Assembly: GCF_010389155.1 (NCBI RefSeq)
Contig: NC_057768.1
Coordinates: 25,429,966 to 25,493,965 of the forward strand
Length of the DNA: 64,000 nt
From: Erigeron canadensis
Taxonomy: Eukaryota > Streptophyta > Magnoliopsida > Asterales > Asteraceae
Direction of reading: 5' to 3'
The translations under genes were made by a program, and so were the position numbers. Positions 10,465 through 20,830 of the stretch are shown in pieces. Each line of letters starts with the position of its first letter. Position 1 is the first letter of the stretch. The notes beneath the pieces are model-generated. The model was given only the letters and a program-made list of their open reading frames with translations. It was not told the DNA's origin and made no database searches.

Positions 10465-12390
10465 ATGGACCCATGCCCATTTATCCGGCTAACCATATCA
10501 AACCTGGCACTCAAAATCCCAATAGCATCAAAACCACCAACTCCTTCACTAATCCATCCTTCTTCTTCTTCACCATGTATTTGCAAAATCAAACTCAACA
10601 AAAAAAACTTCCCAACCCACATAACCCAAATCCCTTTTATTGACCCGACCCAACCCGACCCACTTACACCAACCCAACCCATAACTTTCGACCTCACAAA
10701 AACAGATCTCAATAACTTCACATCCAAATTATCCATTTTCAAAACTACTCAACTTTTATTAAAAGTATCTATTTTCATGGGCCGGGTAGGGAGTAGCTGT
10801 GGGTTGAGTTCGGGTAAGTTGTTGGGTAAAGTTGTTGTGCCGTTGGATTTAAATGGGTCGGATTGTAAAACGACGACGTTTCATAATGGATGGGTTAGTT
10901 TTGGTGGTGATAAGAATAGTAATAAATCGACACAGTTTCATTTGAATGTGAAAAGTGAACCGGATCCGAGATTTGTTTTTGAATTTGAAGGTGAACCGGT
11001 TTTAAGCCCACAGGTTTTTCAGATACAGGGGAGCTTACGTCAGCCGGTTTTTACTTGTAAGTTTAGCTTCAGGTCAAACACTGCTGCTGACCGTAGTAAT
11101 CAACGCTCTAGGTAACAATTTATTATTTTTTTCCTTTTCTTTTTAAATTTTGTTTTTTTAATTAATTATTTGTGTTTATTTGAATTGATAATGTAGGTTA
11201 TTGATTAGAATTAGTTAATTGAGGATTTAAGAAATTGATTCTGTTTAGGGTTAGATCCCTAACTTTAATCTTGTTACATATGATTCGGATTTTTTGCGAT
11301 ATTGTAATGGTTATTTAATTAGCTTAGAATGTGCTTTGCTTTCATGTGTGAATTTGAATGATTAATTAATTAAATATTTAAAACTCTCTTTTTTTCCAAT
11401 TTATTTTTATTGTTTTTTTTGGATCGGCTACGTTAGTATTGTTTCGGGCCCACCATCAGGTTACACAAGACTAGGTAGCCGGTTGTTTTAACCGGACCTT
11501 TCTACATCCAACGCTTAACATTTTTTTTTTTTTTTTTTAAAGTATGAATTGTTATGATTTCCTAGTTATTGTTATCGTATTATTGGGTTATAGATTTATT
11601 TATTTTTTGCTTCAGTTAAGAATTACTTAAATTAAAGTAATTGTGTTGTAAATTTGTGTGGTTCAGATCATTACAGTCAGAGCAAGGTGGTCCAAGAGGA
11701 TGGCTAAGTTCATTTGGAAGTGACAGGGAACGTCCTGGAAAAGAGCGAAAAGGATGGTCAGTTACGGTGCATGATTTATCCGGTTCACCAGTGGCGGCGG
11801 CATCGATGGTGACACCGTTTGTCGCGTCACCTGGCTCTGACCGTGTCAGCAGGTCAAACCCGGGATGTTGGCTTATTCTCCGTCCTAGTGATGGGACGTG
11901 GAAGCCATGGGGAAGGCTCGAGGCTTGGCGTGAACGGGGTGCTCACGACGGGCTGGGGTACAGGTTTGAGCTCATTCCAGACTCTGCAGCAGCTGGAATT
12001 GTGCTGGCAGAATCCACTCTGAGCTCAAGCAAAGGCGGGAAGTTTGTGATTGATTTAGGCTCCGGTAATGGACTTGGTGGAAGTGGTAGGAAATCCAATG
12101 TGGCATCTCCGGGTTGTAGTCCGAGAGGGAGTGGGGATTATGGGTACGGGTTATGGCCTTATTGTGCGTATAAAGGGTTCGTAATGGGGGCGACCGTGGA
12201 CGGAGAAAAGCACGGACGGATGAAGAAAGGGATGACGGTGGAGGTAAGCGTGAACCACGTGACATGCACGGAGGATGCAGCCGCTTTCGTGGCGTTATCA
12301 GCAGCTATTGATTTAAGTGTAGATGCCTGCAGGCTTTTTTCTCAAAAGCTAAGAAAGGAACTTTGCCAGGCTTCTCAGGATTTACTCTGA
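10465..12390 (+). CDS. DUF1005 family protein, two exons
   Basis: Exon 1 is 10465-11111 and exon 2 is 11667-12390, joined across a GT...AG intron (11112-11666, phase 2, restoring AG|A = Arg). The product is 456 residues, normal for plant DUF1005 proteins. The start MDPCPFIRLTISNLALKIP is the family's signature N-terminus; CKIKLNKKNFP follows, and exon 2 has the conserved GPRGWLSSFGSDRERPGKERKGWSVTVHDLSGSPVAAASMVTPF region (given here as a described block, residues about 221-264), NPGCWLILRP, WKPWGRLEAWRERG and YGLWPYCAYKGFVMGATV. Arabidopsis members include ASG1, linked to abiotic stress; biochemical function is unknown. There is no signal peptide or membrane segment. The 3' flank to about 12870 is also present in the pseudogene copy at 22230-23925, so this is the intact parent or sister copy. 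Confidence 0.92.
11112..11666 (+). other. Intron of the DUF1005 gene
   Basis: Donor AG|GTAACA and acceptor GGTTCAG|A. The interior is T-rich, as in plant introns. It keeps the reading frame across the two recognisable halves of the protein. Confidence 0.88.
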
Positions 12391-12870
12391 AACTACTACT
12401 ATTATTTCTGTCTTCTTTTTTTTTAGCAGGGTGGAATTTTTCTGAGTCCAGGTTACTGATTTCATGCTCAGATAGATGCATGTTTTTTTCTGGATTTGAC
12501 AAGGGAGTAGCTGTGTACTGAATGTGTAAATACGAGAGGCGGGTATGGCAAGATAGGCACCGGTTGTTTATTTTTAGTAACTAGGTGTTTGTGCGTGTGT
12601 GTTGTGGCGTAATTTTTCATCGCTTTCTGCTTGGTTTTAGTGAAGCAAAGCTCGAATGTTTTTGTACGTGTTAGATATGTTCTGATTATCGATACACAAA
12701 ATGTTATTTCACAGCCCATCTAATGTGGTGAGTTGTTGACTTCTTGTTTGGTTAATGAAAAATGAAGGAATGAAATGATCAGTTTTTGAAGATTGTTTGT
12801 TTCTTCTCTCGAATGAATTTGGGGTTTCCTAATGTTATTTGCTTACACAATTCTTGGTAATTAAGCTTCT

Positions 12871-14404
12871 AAACTCTAAACTGATGTTTGTAATTGCTTA
12901 CTTGTATGCAAAATCTGATGATCACAAAAATTGTATGCACCAACAACTCTCATATACAAATCGCCCTACAATAACAGCAAACATTGTACACACGTTAAAC
13001 GCCTACGATGCAAAGAAAAGGAAAAAGAAAAAAAAAACTTTAGAGCACCCACAATGAGAGTTTTTTCAAAAACTTTTTATAAAAGACTAATTTATAAAAT
13101 GTTTTTATTCCAATGGATCATGTCTTTAAAAAACATTAAATTAGATTAGAGAGAAAGTGTAATGACTTAGGAAACAGAAGTCACTAACAAAAAGCTTTTA
13201 CTTTCAATAAGCTTTTAGTTTGAATCAAAAGCTTGATAGAATAGTAAAAAGCTTTTGCTCTTATATAACATTAGATGATGTGCAATATATTATGTACTGT
13301 AAATTACTAAATATTATTGTAGATATATCACCACCTTAGATAATTAAGCATTTAAGTTGTCTTTATATCTTCAGTTTTTATTTTATGGATTGAATCTTCA
13401 TCATCATTAAGCCAAAGAATCGAGTAGTCTCGAGGTTCTTATCTTGCAAAGGACAACTTTATTGTTAAATTCGCTTTTAGTTAAATCTTTTCTTTCATCC
13501 CGGATAATGCTGGATTTGTTTGGGAAGCATTGAGTTGACCTTCTGTAACGTAGACAAGATAAAACATTACAATTACATAGACAGCAGTAGTCTTTAAGAA
13601 AAATGATGACCAAATGTATTAAGAATACTTCATTTTTCGTGAAAGTAGGTATGAAAATAAGGGTCAACTCGTACTTTGAATATTCAAGAGATTAATTTAT
13701 TAGATTTAACCGAAATAAAATAACATGTTTTTGGTGGTTATGGATCAAATCAAAGTTGACGAATGGCAAAGGTTATGTAATAAAAAACTAGCTAATACCA
13801 AAGAAAGGGTTAGACGAGGATATATTAGTTTACTTAGCAACGTTGTTAAAAATAATTGTGGAAATTGATTGAAATGTGCGACAAATGTAGTTACACAACT
13901 TTTTTTTTTTCAACGGCGAATTGGATTAGTGACGGATCAATGACCGTTCCATTATATTTAATCCTTGATCGCATAACTTGAGAACTACCCATAGATAACA
14001 AAATGCGTATTTGTATAATTGTATGTGGTGTAGATTTCTAGGAGTGATGAATGAAATTTAGATTCACAATAATTTGCTTTAGGACATATAAAAGATGAGG
14101 AAATGTTAGGTAAAACATGCAGTACCTATCTTAAATAAAGTAGGGAGAATTATGTAAATTTTATGGGGGAATTATGTAAAATTCAGGGGGAGTTTTGTAT
14201 ATTTATCAAATCCAAAGGTTTAATTTGTAACTTTTTTTAACATGACAGTACCTAAGATAGATAAAACGGTGCAATACGGATTATTTTCCCATACAAGATT
14301 ATAATAATGTTATGAATTAGTATAAAGCAGGTCAAAAATAAAAGTATTAAGTTAACACTTTAACTATTTATGAAAATTTATCAAATAGTCTTTCACTTAA
14401 CGAA
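12871..14404. other. Intergenic DNA downstream of the DUF1005 gene
   Basis: AT-rich. Around 13044-13260 are GAGCACCCACAATGAGAG, an end typical of plant MITEs, and several AAAAGCTTTT-type palindromes, but a matching second end was not found. No gene is supported. Confidence 0.5.
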
Positions 14405-14409
14405 TAACG

Positions 14410-15098
14410 TGTTAGAATATGATCACGTAAAATGAACATATGTCTGAAAAGTTTTTAAGCCTACGGGGTCACACCTCAACGTGAATGTAACTATAATTAA
14501 TTAATATATTAAATGTAATTTATTAATTAATTTGATCACGAAAAACTAACGGTCGTCTGTTAAATGTTAATAGTTAACGGTACTTAACTGACGGACTTAA
14601 CAGAGGAGACAATTGTGATTAAATGAAAAATTAAGAAACCCTCTAGAATCTTCCTAGAGGGGGGACGGCTAAACATAGGGGTTTTTTAGAAAACCCTAAA
14701 CTTGTTTTTCAAGCAAAAGTTTGACTATAAATACAAACCCTTTTCTTAAGTTTTTCACACACAATTATTAAGGTTTTCTAAAACCCTAAAATTCTCTCCT
14801 CCTCCCTCTCTCTTGGTTTCGGCCACTCCTCACAAAAACAAAGGGTTTCGGGTTTTGTTTGGTTCGTGTGAAAGGGTATTAACAAAGGGTTGTTTGTTCG
14901 TGATCAAGTACTAGCATACGTACGTTCCAACGTTGAGTGTGCAATCGTAGAGAGGTTAATTTAAACCTTGTTCTTGTTTTAATCTCTCCATTATAAGGTA
15001 CATATTCTATACTTTGGTTAATTAATTAAACTGCATAAATCTTGTCTTCCGTTGCGTGCTTTGTGATTTGATGCGATAAATAGTTATATAACCCAACA
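14410..15098 (+). mobile_element. Solo LTR with 5-bp target duplication
   Basis: Begins TGTTAGAATATGATC and ends TATAACCCAACA (TG...CA), 689 bp. It is flanked on both sides by the identical pentamer TAACG (14405-14409 and 15099-15103), the expected duplication. The interior has LTR architecture: a TATA-like CTATAAATAC near 14724, then a transcribed-leader-like C/T-rich stretch. No internal domain or second LTR adjoins it, so it is a solo LTR left by recombination. Copia-type is likely from the TGTTAG...AACA ends but not proven. Confidence 0.8.
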
Positions 15099-16255
15099 TA
15101 ACGATATTAAAGTGGTCTAACAATCCGAGTTTAACGACTTCAACTCTTAGGGTGTTGGCATTCGTAACACTCATTAGGGGTGGGAACGAGTCAAGTCGAG
15201 TCGGGTTTCACGATATTTAGGCTTGTTTGTTTATTTATTACTCGAATCGAGCTTGAGCTCGTATTAATATTCAAAAATGAGCTCGACTTGACTCATTAGT
15301 GTTCGAGCTCGAGCTCAAAGCTTGTATAGTTATTTGAATACTTGTAGGATTAACTTAGTTCGAGTTTTGTTAAATACTTGTAGGACTAACTTAGTTCGAG
15401 TTTCGTTTCAATCTTTAGGAGCCCAAGCTCAATTAGCTCATGTTATAGAGCGGTACATGTTACCAATGAAGTTTGAGCCCACATGTAAAGTTAAGATAAA
15501 CGAGTTCAATCCTTAAGAACCCGTGTAAAACCATTTAAGGTTTTTCTATTAGTTGGGTTTTGAGTTAATGGAGTTTAAGACAGAAAATAGAAAATAATAT
15601 TCAAAACTACATTCATCATTTAAGTTCGATCTTCATTCGCATATACTTAAACCGAATAACCCATCAATAGATGGAACGTTACATATTATCAATGCAACTT
15701 GGTGTGACATGTGAATCATAATTTACTATATACATATTGTAAAATATGTTACCATTATAGAATAGATTATGGACAAATTCAACTATATGAATTTCGTTTT
15801 ATTACAACGAGACTTTATTTCTAATAATGATAAATTTGGTATATCGTTTATATTTATGGTAACTAACACGGTACTCGTATAATGCAGTAATGATCGTGGT
15901 GATGGTGTGATGGTTATTACAAAATTAACTCTATACACACACATACACGATTTGATGGATCGTTTGTATACATGGTAATATAATGAATAATTTTTGTATT
16001 GATGCATTTATCCCTCAAGAAATAAGATGATATTTTAATTCTTTTTTTTTTAAATCTCTTAAATAAAACATATTATGTTTACATTTTTTAAAAGATATTT
16101 ACTAGTCATCAAAGCAACTCAAAAAAGTTATCACATTATTTGAAAGTTGAAATAATTTGTAAATAACTAAGTTTTATACACCATTAAAATATTAAATCCT
16201 CGATTTTTTAATTTTTAAATAATATATAAGTGAAGGGATAGTAATGATTAAAGTT

Positions 16256-16982
16256 TGATGACGCAGTTTCACATGCAATCAAAAACAGGTAGTGAACCAT
16301 AAAAAAAATCACACCGACCGGAAGGATGTTCCTCTTCCCCAAAGGTCTCGTCCCGGACGTATTCCTCTAGTTTGATTTCCTTGAGTAGAACGTGTTTGCG
16401 GATCTAGTACTCGTTGCTGGAGTCTTTCGATCTCAAAATCCCGTGCTTCATCATAGATTCCATCACTGACTCTTCTGGCGAATCTGTGAGTAGAAAATCT
16501 ATCTTCAGCACGAGCATGTGAATCACAATCATCTCTGTTGTTGCCTCATTCAGTGATTCTACATACATGAGAGTAATCACTATCACGTTGAGCCATTTGA
16601 TAAACCATAGCTCTGAGACCACCTGATGCAGTTTCACACGCAATGAAATGGTTCAAACACTAAGGATGAGTCAAATACATAGATTGAACCCAAGGGCTCT
16701 AAGAACACATGTTCTTTAGTTTTATAAAAAACTCAAAACTGTCTCTTAAATAGATACCTCTCCTGAATATAAAGGAAATACAATCCTAGATAAACTAGGA
16801 AACATAAAACATAAATATAAAGTCTAGAATTAGATAAACATAAAATAATAACTAATTGTTCCAGCAGCTTACACTCCGAAAAAACATAATCTGTTCCATA
16901 ATCTGGGTCTTTCTAATCTCCACAAACTGGGCTATCATGGGCCAATTAACCTGTCTCGGCCCAATGCTTTTCCATTGCATCA
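16256..16982 (-). mobile_element. Deleted LTR retrotransposon inside the hAT element
   Basis: On the minus strand a 359-bp LTR (16982 down to 16624) begins TGATGCA and ends TGCATCA. After GG comes TGGTCTCAGAGC (16621-16610), one mismatch from the initiator-methionine tRNA primer site. A short decayed gag-like stretch follows, and about 34 bp of what looks like the far LTR end (16256-16289, TGATGACGCAGTTTCACATG on the plus strand). Pol and most of the interior are missing. No clear target duplication was seen. Confidence 0.65.
16311..16596 (-). pseudogene. gag-like remnant
   Basis: Starting from an ATG at 16596, the frame reads MAQRDSDYSHV..., hits an in-frame TGA after 16 codons, then continues open with SHARAEDRFSTHRFARRVSD and later EIERLQQRVLD up to about 16311. 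The arginine-rich stretch followed by an EIERLQQRV coiled-coil-like segment resembles the N-terminal part of plant retrotransposon gag proteins. It lies just downstream of the primer binding site, as gag should. Nonfunctional. Confidence 0.5.
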
Positions 16983-17641
16983 TTTGAGACTTTATATAAA
17001 ATAAATGCAAAGAAATTAACAAAAAGATTGTTGTTCTTAGTGGTTAAGTTGTCATGCATTAAACTTAGAGGTCATGGTTTCTAGTCTCCTTGCTAACATA
17101 TAAGTGATATTTTTAACCATGTATAGTGAGGTTCGAGTAGCTCGTAAAGCTCGTTCGGATCGAAAAGTAAACGATCTTCCGAGAGAGCTGAGTCCAAATT
17201 TTTTTCTTTTTAAACTCGACTCGTCTAACTAATTGAGCTTGTTTTTTAGTTCGGGTTCAACTCGATCTCGGTTCAAACGAGTTCAAGTTTGAGCTCGAGT
17301 AGCTCGTGAACAGCTCGACTCGATTACCACCCCTAACACTCACTTCTAACCATTCATGTTATGCGACCTCAAATCCATCACTCACTCACCACTCACCCAA
17401 ATTTTGTTGGCATTACCACCACTCGCTACAATTTTCATTTTAATAAAAAAATAAAAAAATAAGAGGAAAGTAGCCATAACTAGCCGTTATATGCCTTGAT
17501 TGGTGTACCACTCATTTTTTCCACCGAGTGCTCCCACCACTCATTTCCTCCACCCACACGGGGTTAGGTGTCGGCAGCGATGTGCAAGTGAGTCGTCCCA
17601 CCACTCACTACCGTAACCACTCCTCAATGCCATCAACCTTA

Positions 17642-18173
17642 TTGGGGATAATTTGAGTAAGATGTAGAGATGATAAAGTTACTATAACTTTGAATCATTT
17701 TCTAAAAAATGCAATGGTTTAATTGAAAGATAAATGGTATCATTTTTGGAGTTTGAAGTGGATCACAGGGGACAGGTTCTCTAGTATAAAAACAGGATCC
17801 TATGTCTTTGTTTCATCAAAGGGCTGTCTGTCTATTTAATGCATGTAATAAAACTGATTCATAGGTTTCAGCTTGACAGAATCCAATGTTTTCTACAAAA
17901 AAATAATGCATGTGAATATCTGATATATGCTGAATCGGTCAGAATTCGACAAAGAGATATACGCATACATAAAGAAGTACGAGTACTAAGGACCATCGAA
18001 AAATAATGAAAGCTAATTATGAGGCAAAGCATCGAACTCAATAAACAGTGGCGGAATTTGAGAAAATGTTAGGGGCCAAAATCGCTCGATATGTAAAATG
18101 CATATTCGTGGATCGATACCATGTCTATTAATGGTTTATTTCACAATACATACACATATTACAAAGCATTTGT
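17642..18173. other. Intergenic DNA
   Basis: No gene seen. AGTGGCGGAATTTGAG at 18051-18066 resembles a common plant repeat end but has no partner. Confidence 0.4.
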
Positions 18174-18492
18174 TAAGGGCAAGGGTGTAGTGCCAAAAGA
18201 TTGTAAGTCTTGGCAAATTTCGACCAATGACAAATCGACATGTAGCGTTGCAAAAAACTAGCCAAAACTAGCCAAAAGTGATGGTGTAGTGGTGTTTTTG
18301 CCAATTATTTGGCAAAAAAGAAGTTACCAAAACTACCCCTAAACTTTATTTAACTTTACAAATAAATAAAGCATATGGCTAGTTTTGGCCGATGCTAGTG
18401 AACGTTGGGAGCGTATGAAGTGACGGGTTTTTTTTTAGTGAAATTCGAACGTTAGGAGCGTCTGAACGTTTTTTTTTTCTTTTTCCAACCTC

Positions 18493-18500
18493 TATATATA
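18493..18500 (+). promoter_or_regulatory. Candidate TATA box for the Myb/SANT-like ORF
   Basis: TATATATA about 80 nt upstream of the ATG at 18575, typical core-promoter spacing. Confidence 0.5.
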
Positions 18501-18574
18501 CATACACATACCTTCCAACAATATTGTCTCAAATCCTTATATTTTTATCAAATCATTTCATTCATCACAACTAA

Positions 18575-18946
18575 ATGGCGCATCATCAGTGGACTCAAGC
18601 AGATGATGTTTTGTTGACGAGGTGTTGGATTTTGAGGAGGCCTGACCCTTTGACCGGTAGATGTGAAAGGGCTAACCCAACTTCAACCATGTGGCACGAC
18701 ATCAATGAAATGTTCAACATGGACACGACTGGAGTTCCACGGAGCAAATATCAACTAGAATGTCATTTCAGGATAATTATTCACACCTGTAAGCACTTTG
18801 AGACAATATGTATAAGCTTGAATGCAGAGGGGAATGTCTCTGATGAGTTGTTGAATGCAACGGCGCATCAGAAGTACCGTGAGAAATTTGGGAGGCGTTT
18901 CAGTTACGAGCACTGCTTGAGTGAGCTTATGATAGTTGGTTTTTAA
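18575..18946 (+). CDS. Myb/SANT-like protein of a PIF/Harbinger-type element
   Basis: 123 residues, complete from ATG to TAA in one exon. The N-terminus reads QWTQADDVLLTRCWILRR, the first helix of the Myb/SANT-like fold. It aligns in order with the protein at 29275-29730: W-x3-DD-x-LL-x-RCW, DP-x2-G, W-x2-(I/V)-x-EMFN, R-x-K-x-Q, then a C-terminal Y-x5-G-x2-F-x-YE/YQ-x-C-x2-L block. In PIF/Harbinger transposons a separate Myb-like ORF1 protein helps the transposase bind DNA and enter the nucleus (family knowledge). This copy has no accompanying transposase within the element. It could be a functional remnant, a trans-acting accessory protein, or decaying. The open frame and well-placed TATA box argue it is not long dead. 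Confidence 0.72.
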   Translation: MAHHQWTQADDVLLTRCWILRRPDPLTGRCERANPTSTMWHDINEMFNMDTTGVPRSKYQLECHFRIIIHTCKHFETICISLNAEGNVSDELLNATAHQKYREKFGRRFSYEHCLSELMIVGF

Positions 18947-19152
18947 TTGAGTTGAATTATGAAGTGTGTTTTAGTATTTTAATTAAGTGTGTTTTGCTAT
19001 TTTAGTTAGTGTGTTTTAGTGTTATGGATTATGTAATGTCTTTAAGTATTTTAATAAAAAATGTGTGCTTGCTAATTTAATAACAATTGAAATTTATTCA
19101 TAATTTAAAAACGTTACAAACTTATTAAAAAGAAACATACAACACAAGCAAT

Positions 19153-19420
19153 TCAAGAACAGAAATTATTCATTGCTTTTGCCCATATGATCAAATGGTC
19201 CAAAGTCATGACTAAAGAAGCAATTTCTTGCACAGCATTTGTAATCTTATCGATACCCGGTTTGTATGTAGTCGATTTCTTCTCGACACAATTGTTTCTT
19301 CGCATTAAGTTTTCCCATAACAACAAGAAGTTCCTCTTTGACCCTTTGGTGGTCGAGGATATCAGCCATGATACCCTCATGCACTTGATCAACAGTCATT
19401 TTATTTGATGAAGAAGACAT
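19153..19420 (-). pseudogene. Frameshifted inverted relative of the 19737 ORF
   Basis: ATG at 19420-19418. The frame reads MSSSSNKMTVDQVHEGIMAD and ends at TAA 19247 after 57 codons. A one-base shift near 19255 opens a frame continuing DKITNAVQEIASLVMTLDHL to a stop at 19153, so one extra base probably broke a longer protein. The N-terminus aligns with the divergent ORF at 19737: M-(A)SSSS-x-K, then IMADI, VMG-x-L, K-x3-C and an I-x2-IQ block in the same order. The two genes are therefore inverted paralogues sharing an upstream region. No known domain. Whether the 57-residue product is made is unknown. Confidence 0.6.
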
Positions 19421-19474
19421 TTTTCAGATGTATACAAGTTTGTGTTTTGAGATAATGTTCCAGATGAAGGACCC

Positions 19475-19658
19475 AGTATTTAAAGAGAAACTACAACACG
19501 CTCCTCCAACGTTTAAAATTCAAAATATTTACACTTTCAGTCCCTCCAACGCAAGAATTTAAAATATTTACATTTTGAGTCCCTCAAACGGCCAAAAATT
19601 CAAATACTTTTACACTTCCAGTCCCTGAACGGCTAGTTGTATTGTCACTCTATAAATA
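19475..19658. promoter_or_regulatory. Divergent promoter region
   Basis: TATAAATA at 19651-19658 faces right, 79 nt before the ATG at 19737. On the other strand CTTTAAATACT at about 19485-19475 faces left, about 55 nt before the ATG at 19420. Tandem repeats lie between them. Confidence 0.5.
19504..19624. repeat. Three tandem ~40-bp repeats between divergent ORFs
   Basis: Units start at 19504, 19544 and 19583 (40, 39 and 42 bp) and a partial one at 19625. Each opens with CTCCAACG, CTCAAACG or similar and ends near CACTTTCAGTCC. They fill the gap between the divergent start codons at 19420 and 19737, so they may be promoter elements for both. Confidence 0.8.
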
Positions 19659-19736
19659 CAAACACAGAGCTCAATTCAGTTGCATTTTACCATCAGGATA
19701 TTTCCATCATTCTAAAAACTCATTCTTCAGAACCAA

Positions 19737-20189
19737 ATGGCATCCTCATCATCAAAAAAGAATGTTCACCGACCTCATCTGACCGAAGATGAAATGAAGA
19801 CACGAATCATGGCTGATATCAAAGAAGACACCCTCCTTCAAACTGAACTCTCTGGGGTCATGGGATACCTGAGGGAGAAAAGACGACGATGCGAGCAAAC
19901 AGTAGAGGCAATACAAGCGTCAGGCCGCAACATTTTGAAGCACGAAGAGCACTATTCTTCATTTCTACAAGGGGAGATCAACAACTTCAAGAGTGTGGTC
20001 GACGATGTTTTTAAGGCCGGTCACACGTTGGGTGACCAGTGCACTTGGGCCGAATCGTACCATGACAATTGCGGGGAAGGCAAAAGCACGTGGGAAGTCA
20101 AATGCCCACAACACGACAAATGGTGGCTTAACGATTACGCTTACCGTGGCTTAGGAAGTATGTCAATCAGAGATGATGATGACGAGTAA
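19737..20189 (+). CDS. Orphan 150-aa ORF of the PIF/Harbinger-like element
   Basis: Complete ORF from MASSSSKKNVHRP to an acidic tail DDDDE. A helical, charged N-terminal half (residues about 15-90, with IMADIKEDTLL and LREKRRRCEQTVEAIQASG) is followed by a Trp/Cys-containing segment (about 103-140, with WAESYHDNC, WEVKCPQHDKWW). I recognise no family. The inverted partner at 19420 shares the first 60 or so residues in order. A good TATA box sits 79 nt upstream. Base composition is higher in G+C than the flanks, as expected for coding sequence. The position inside a transposon next to a Myb/SANT-like ORF suggests an accessory or captured gene; a role in transposition is inference only. Confidence 0.6.
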   Translation: MASSSSKKNVHRPHLTEDEMKTRIMADIKEDTLLQTELSGVMGYLREKRRRCEQTVEAIQASGRNILKHEEHYSSFLQGEINNFKSVVDDVFKAGHTLGDQCTWAESYHDNCGEGKSTWEVKCPQHDKWWLNDYAYRGLGSMSIRDDDDE

Positions 20190-20578
20190 AATCGTACGTA
20201 GTGTATTTCGTGTTTTTACCATATATTGTTTTTTTTAATTATGTATTTTTTTAGTGTAAAATGTGGTTTTTTAATATGAATAAAATGTGTTTTGTTTAAT
20301 TTATATTTGAAAAAGTTGTATATATGTAAAAGTTGAGGGGGAAAAGTTAAAAAAATAATAATAAAGTACAGGCTTCCACATGCCATTTGCAGCCAAAAGT
20401 GACCACGTGGCTTTGCCCAACGTTCACTTTCATCGGCCAAAACTAGCCGATGTGTGTTGCCAATGCTTGTCGATTAAACTTGCCTATACAAGCCGATACA
20501 CGTGCTATAGAGTAGCCAATAAACGGATGCTTGCCGATGGTTTTTGCCGATAAAACATGTCGACAACACCCTTGGCCC
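20190..20578. other. Right non-coding end of the PIF/Harbinger-like element
   Basis: T-rich 3' region then GCCAAAACTAGCCGATG-type subterminal motifs leading to the terminal repeat. No ORF supported. Confidence 0.5.
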
Positions 20579-20830
20579 TTAGAGTGCACAAATTTATATC
20601 CAGTATAAAGATATGTACGCGTTGAATACTCCAAAAATCAAAATCCGTACTAGAACGCAAAAAGTTGTACAAACTAGCACAAAGTAGCAGTGCTGCACTA
20701 CCATCAAAGACGACGTATATGATTACCAACAAGCATAACTTTTGTGCAAAACTTTTAGAGTTTTTGGATTAAACTTCTTAAGGTTCCGGATTAAATTAGG
20801 TTGCTATCTATGGTGGACTTTTTCCTATAA

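Larger units (their letters stand above)
15175..17335. mobile_element. Non-autonomous hAT-like element
   Basis: Terminal inverted repeats TAGGGGTGG-GAACGAGTC (left) and its inverse at the right, ending GACTCGATTACCACCCCTA. They are flanked by the 8-bp duplication ACACTCAT (15167-15174) and ACACTCAC (17336-17343), one mismatch. Subterminal regions are packed with GAGCTCGAGC-type motifs on both sides. No transposase ORF. The interior holds a deleted LTR retrotransposon (16256-16982) and a possible Helitron terminus near 15864. Confidence 0.75.
15150..17638. mobile_element. Tourist-like MITE, interrupted by a hAT element
   Basis: Left end GGGTGTTGGCATTC and right end GAATGCCATCAACC-like (AATGCCATCAACC) are inverted repeats, flanked by TTA at 15147-15149 and 17639-17641, the trinucleotide duplicated by PIF/Harbinger elements. 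Removing the inserted hAT element (15175-17335) and its duplicated octamer leaves about 320 bp, a usual MITE size, rich in CACTCAC motifs. Non-coding. Confidence 0.65.
18177..20578. mobile_element. PIF/Harbinger-like element carrying three ORFs
   Basis: Terminal inverted repeats GGGCAAGGGTGTAGTGCCA (left) and CAACACCCTTGGCCC at the right end are imperfect inverses. Flanking trinucleotides fit the TWA duplication (TTA or TAA at 18173-18176, TTA at 20579-20581). Subterminal CAAAACTAGCC motifs occur near both ends. The 2.4-kb interior holds a Myb/SANT-like ORF (18575), an orphan ORF (19737) and a frameshifted inverted relative of it (19420 leftward). No DDE transposase was found, so mobility would need a helper. 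Confidence 0.7.

Noticed and set aside
10377..10742. 121-codon minus-strand ORF
   Set aside because: Antisense shadow of DUF1005 exon 1; the plus frame encodes the recognised protein.
11972..12265. 97-codon minus-strand ORF and 67-codon plus ORF at 11819
   Set aside because: Alternative frames of DUF1005 exon 2.
13044..13262. Possible MITE beginning GAGCACCCACAATG
   Set aside because: Second terminal repeat not found; only internal AAGCTTTT palindromes.
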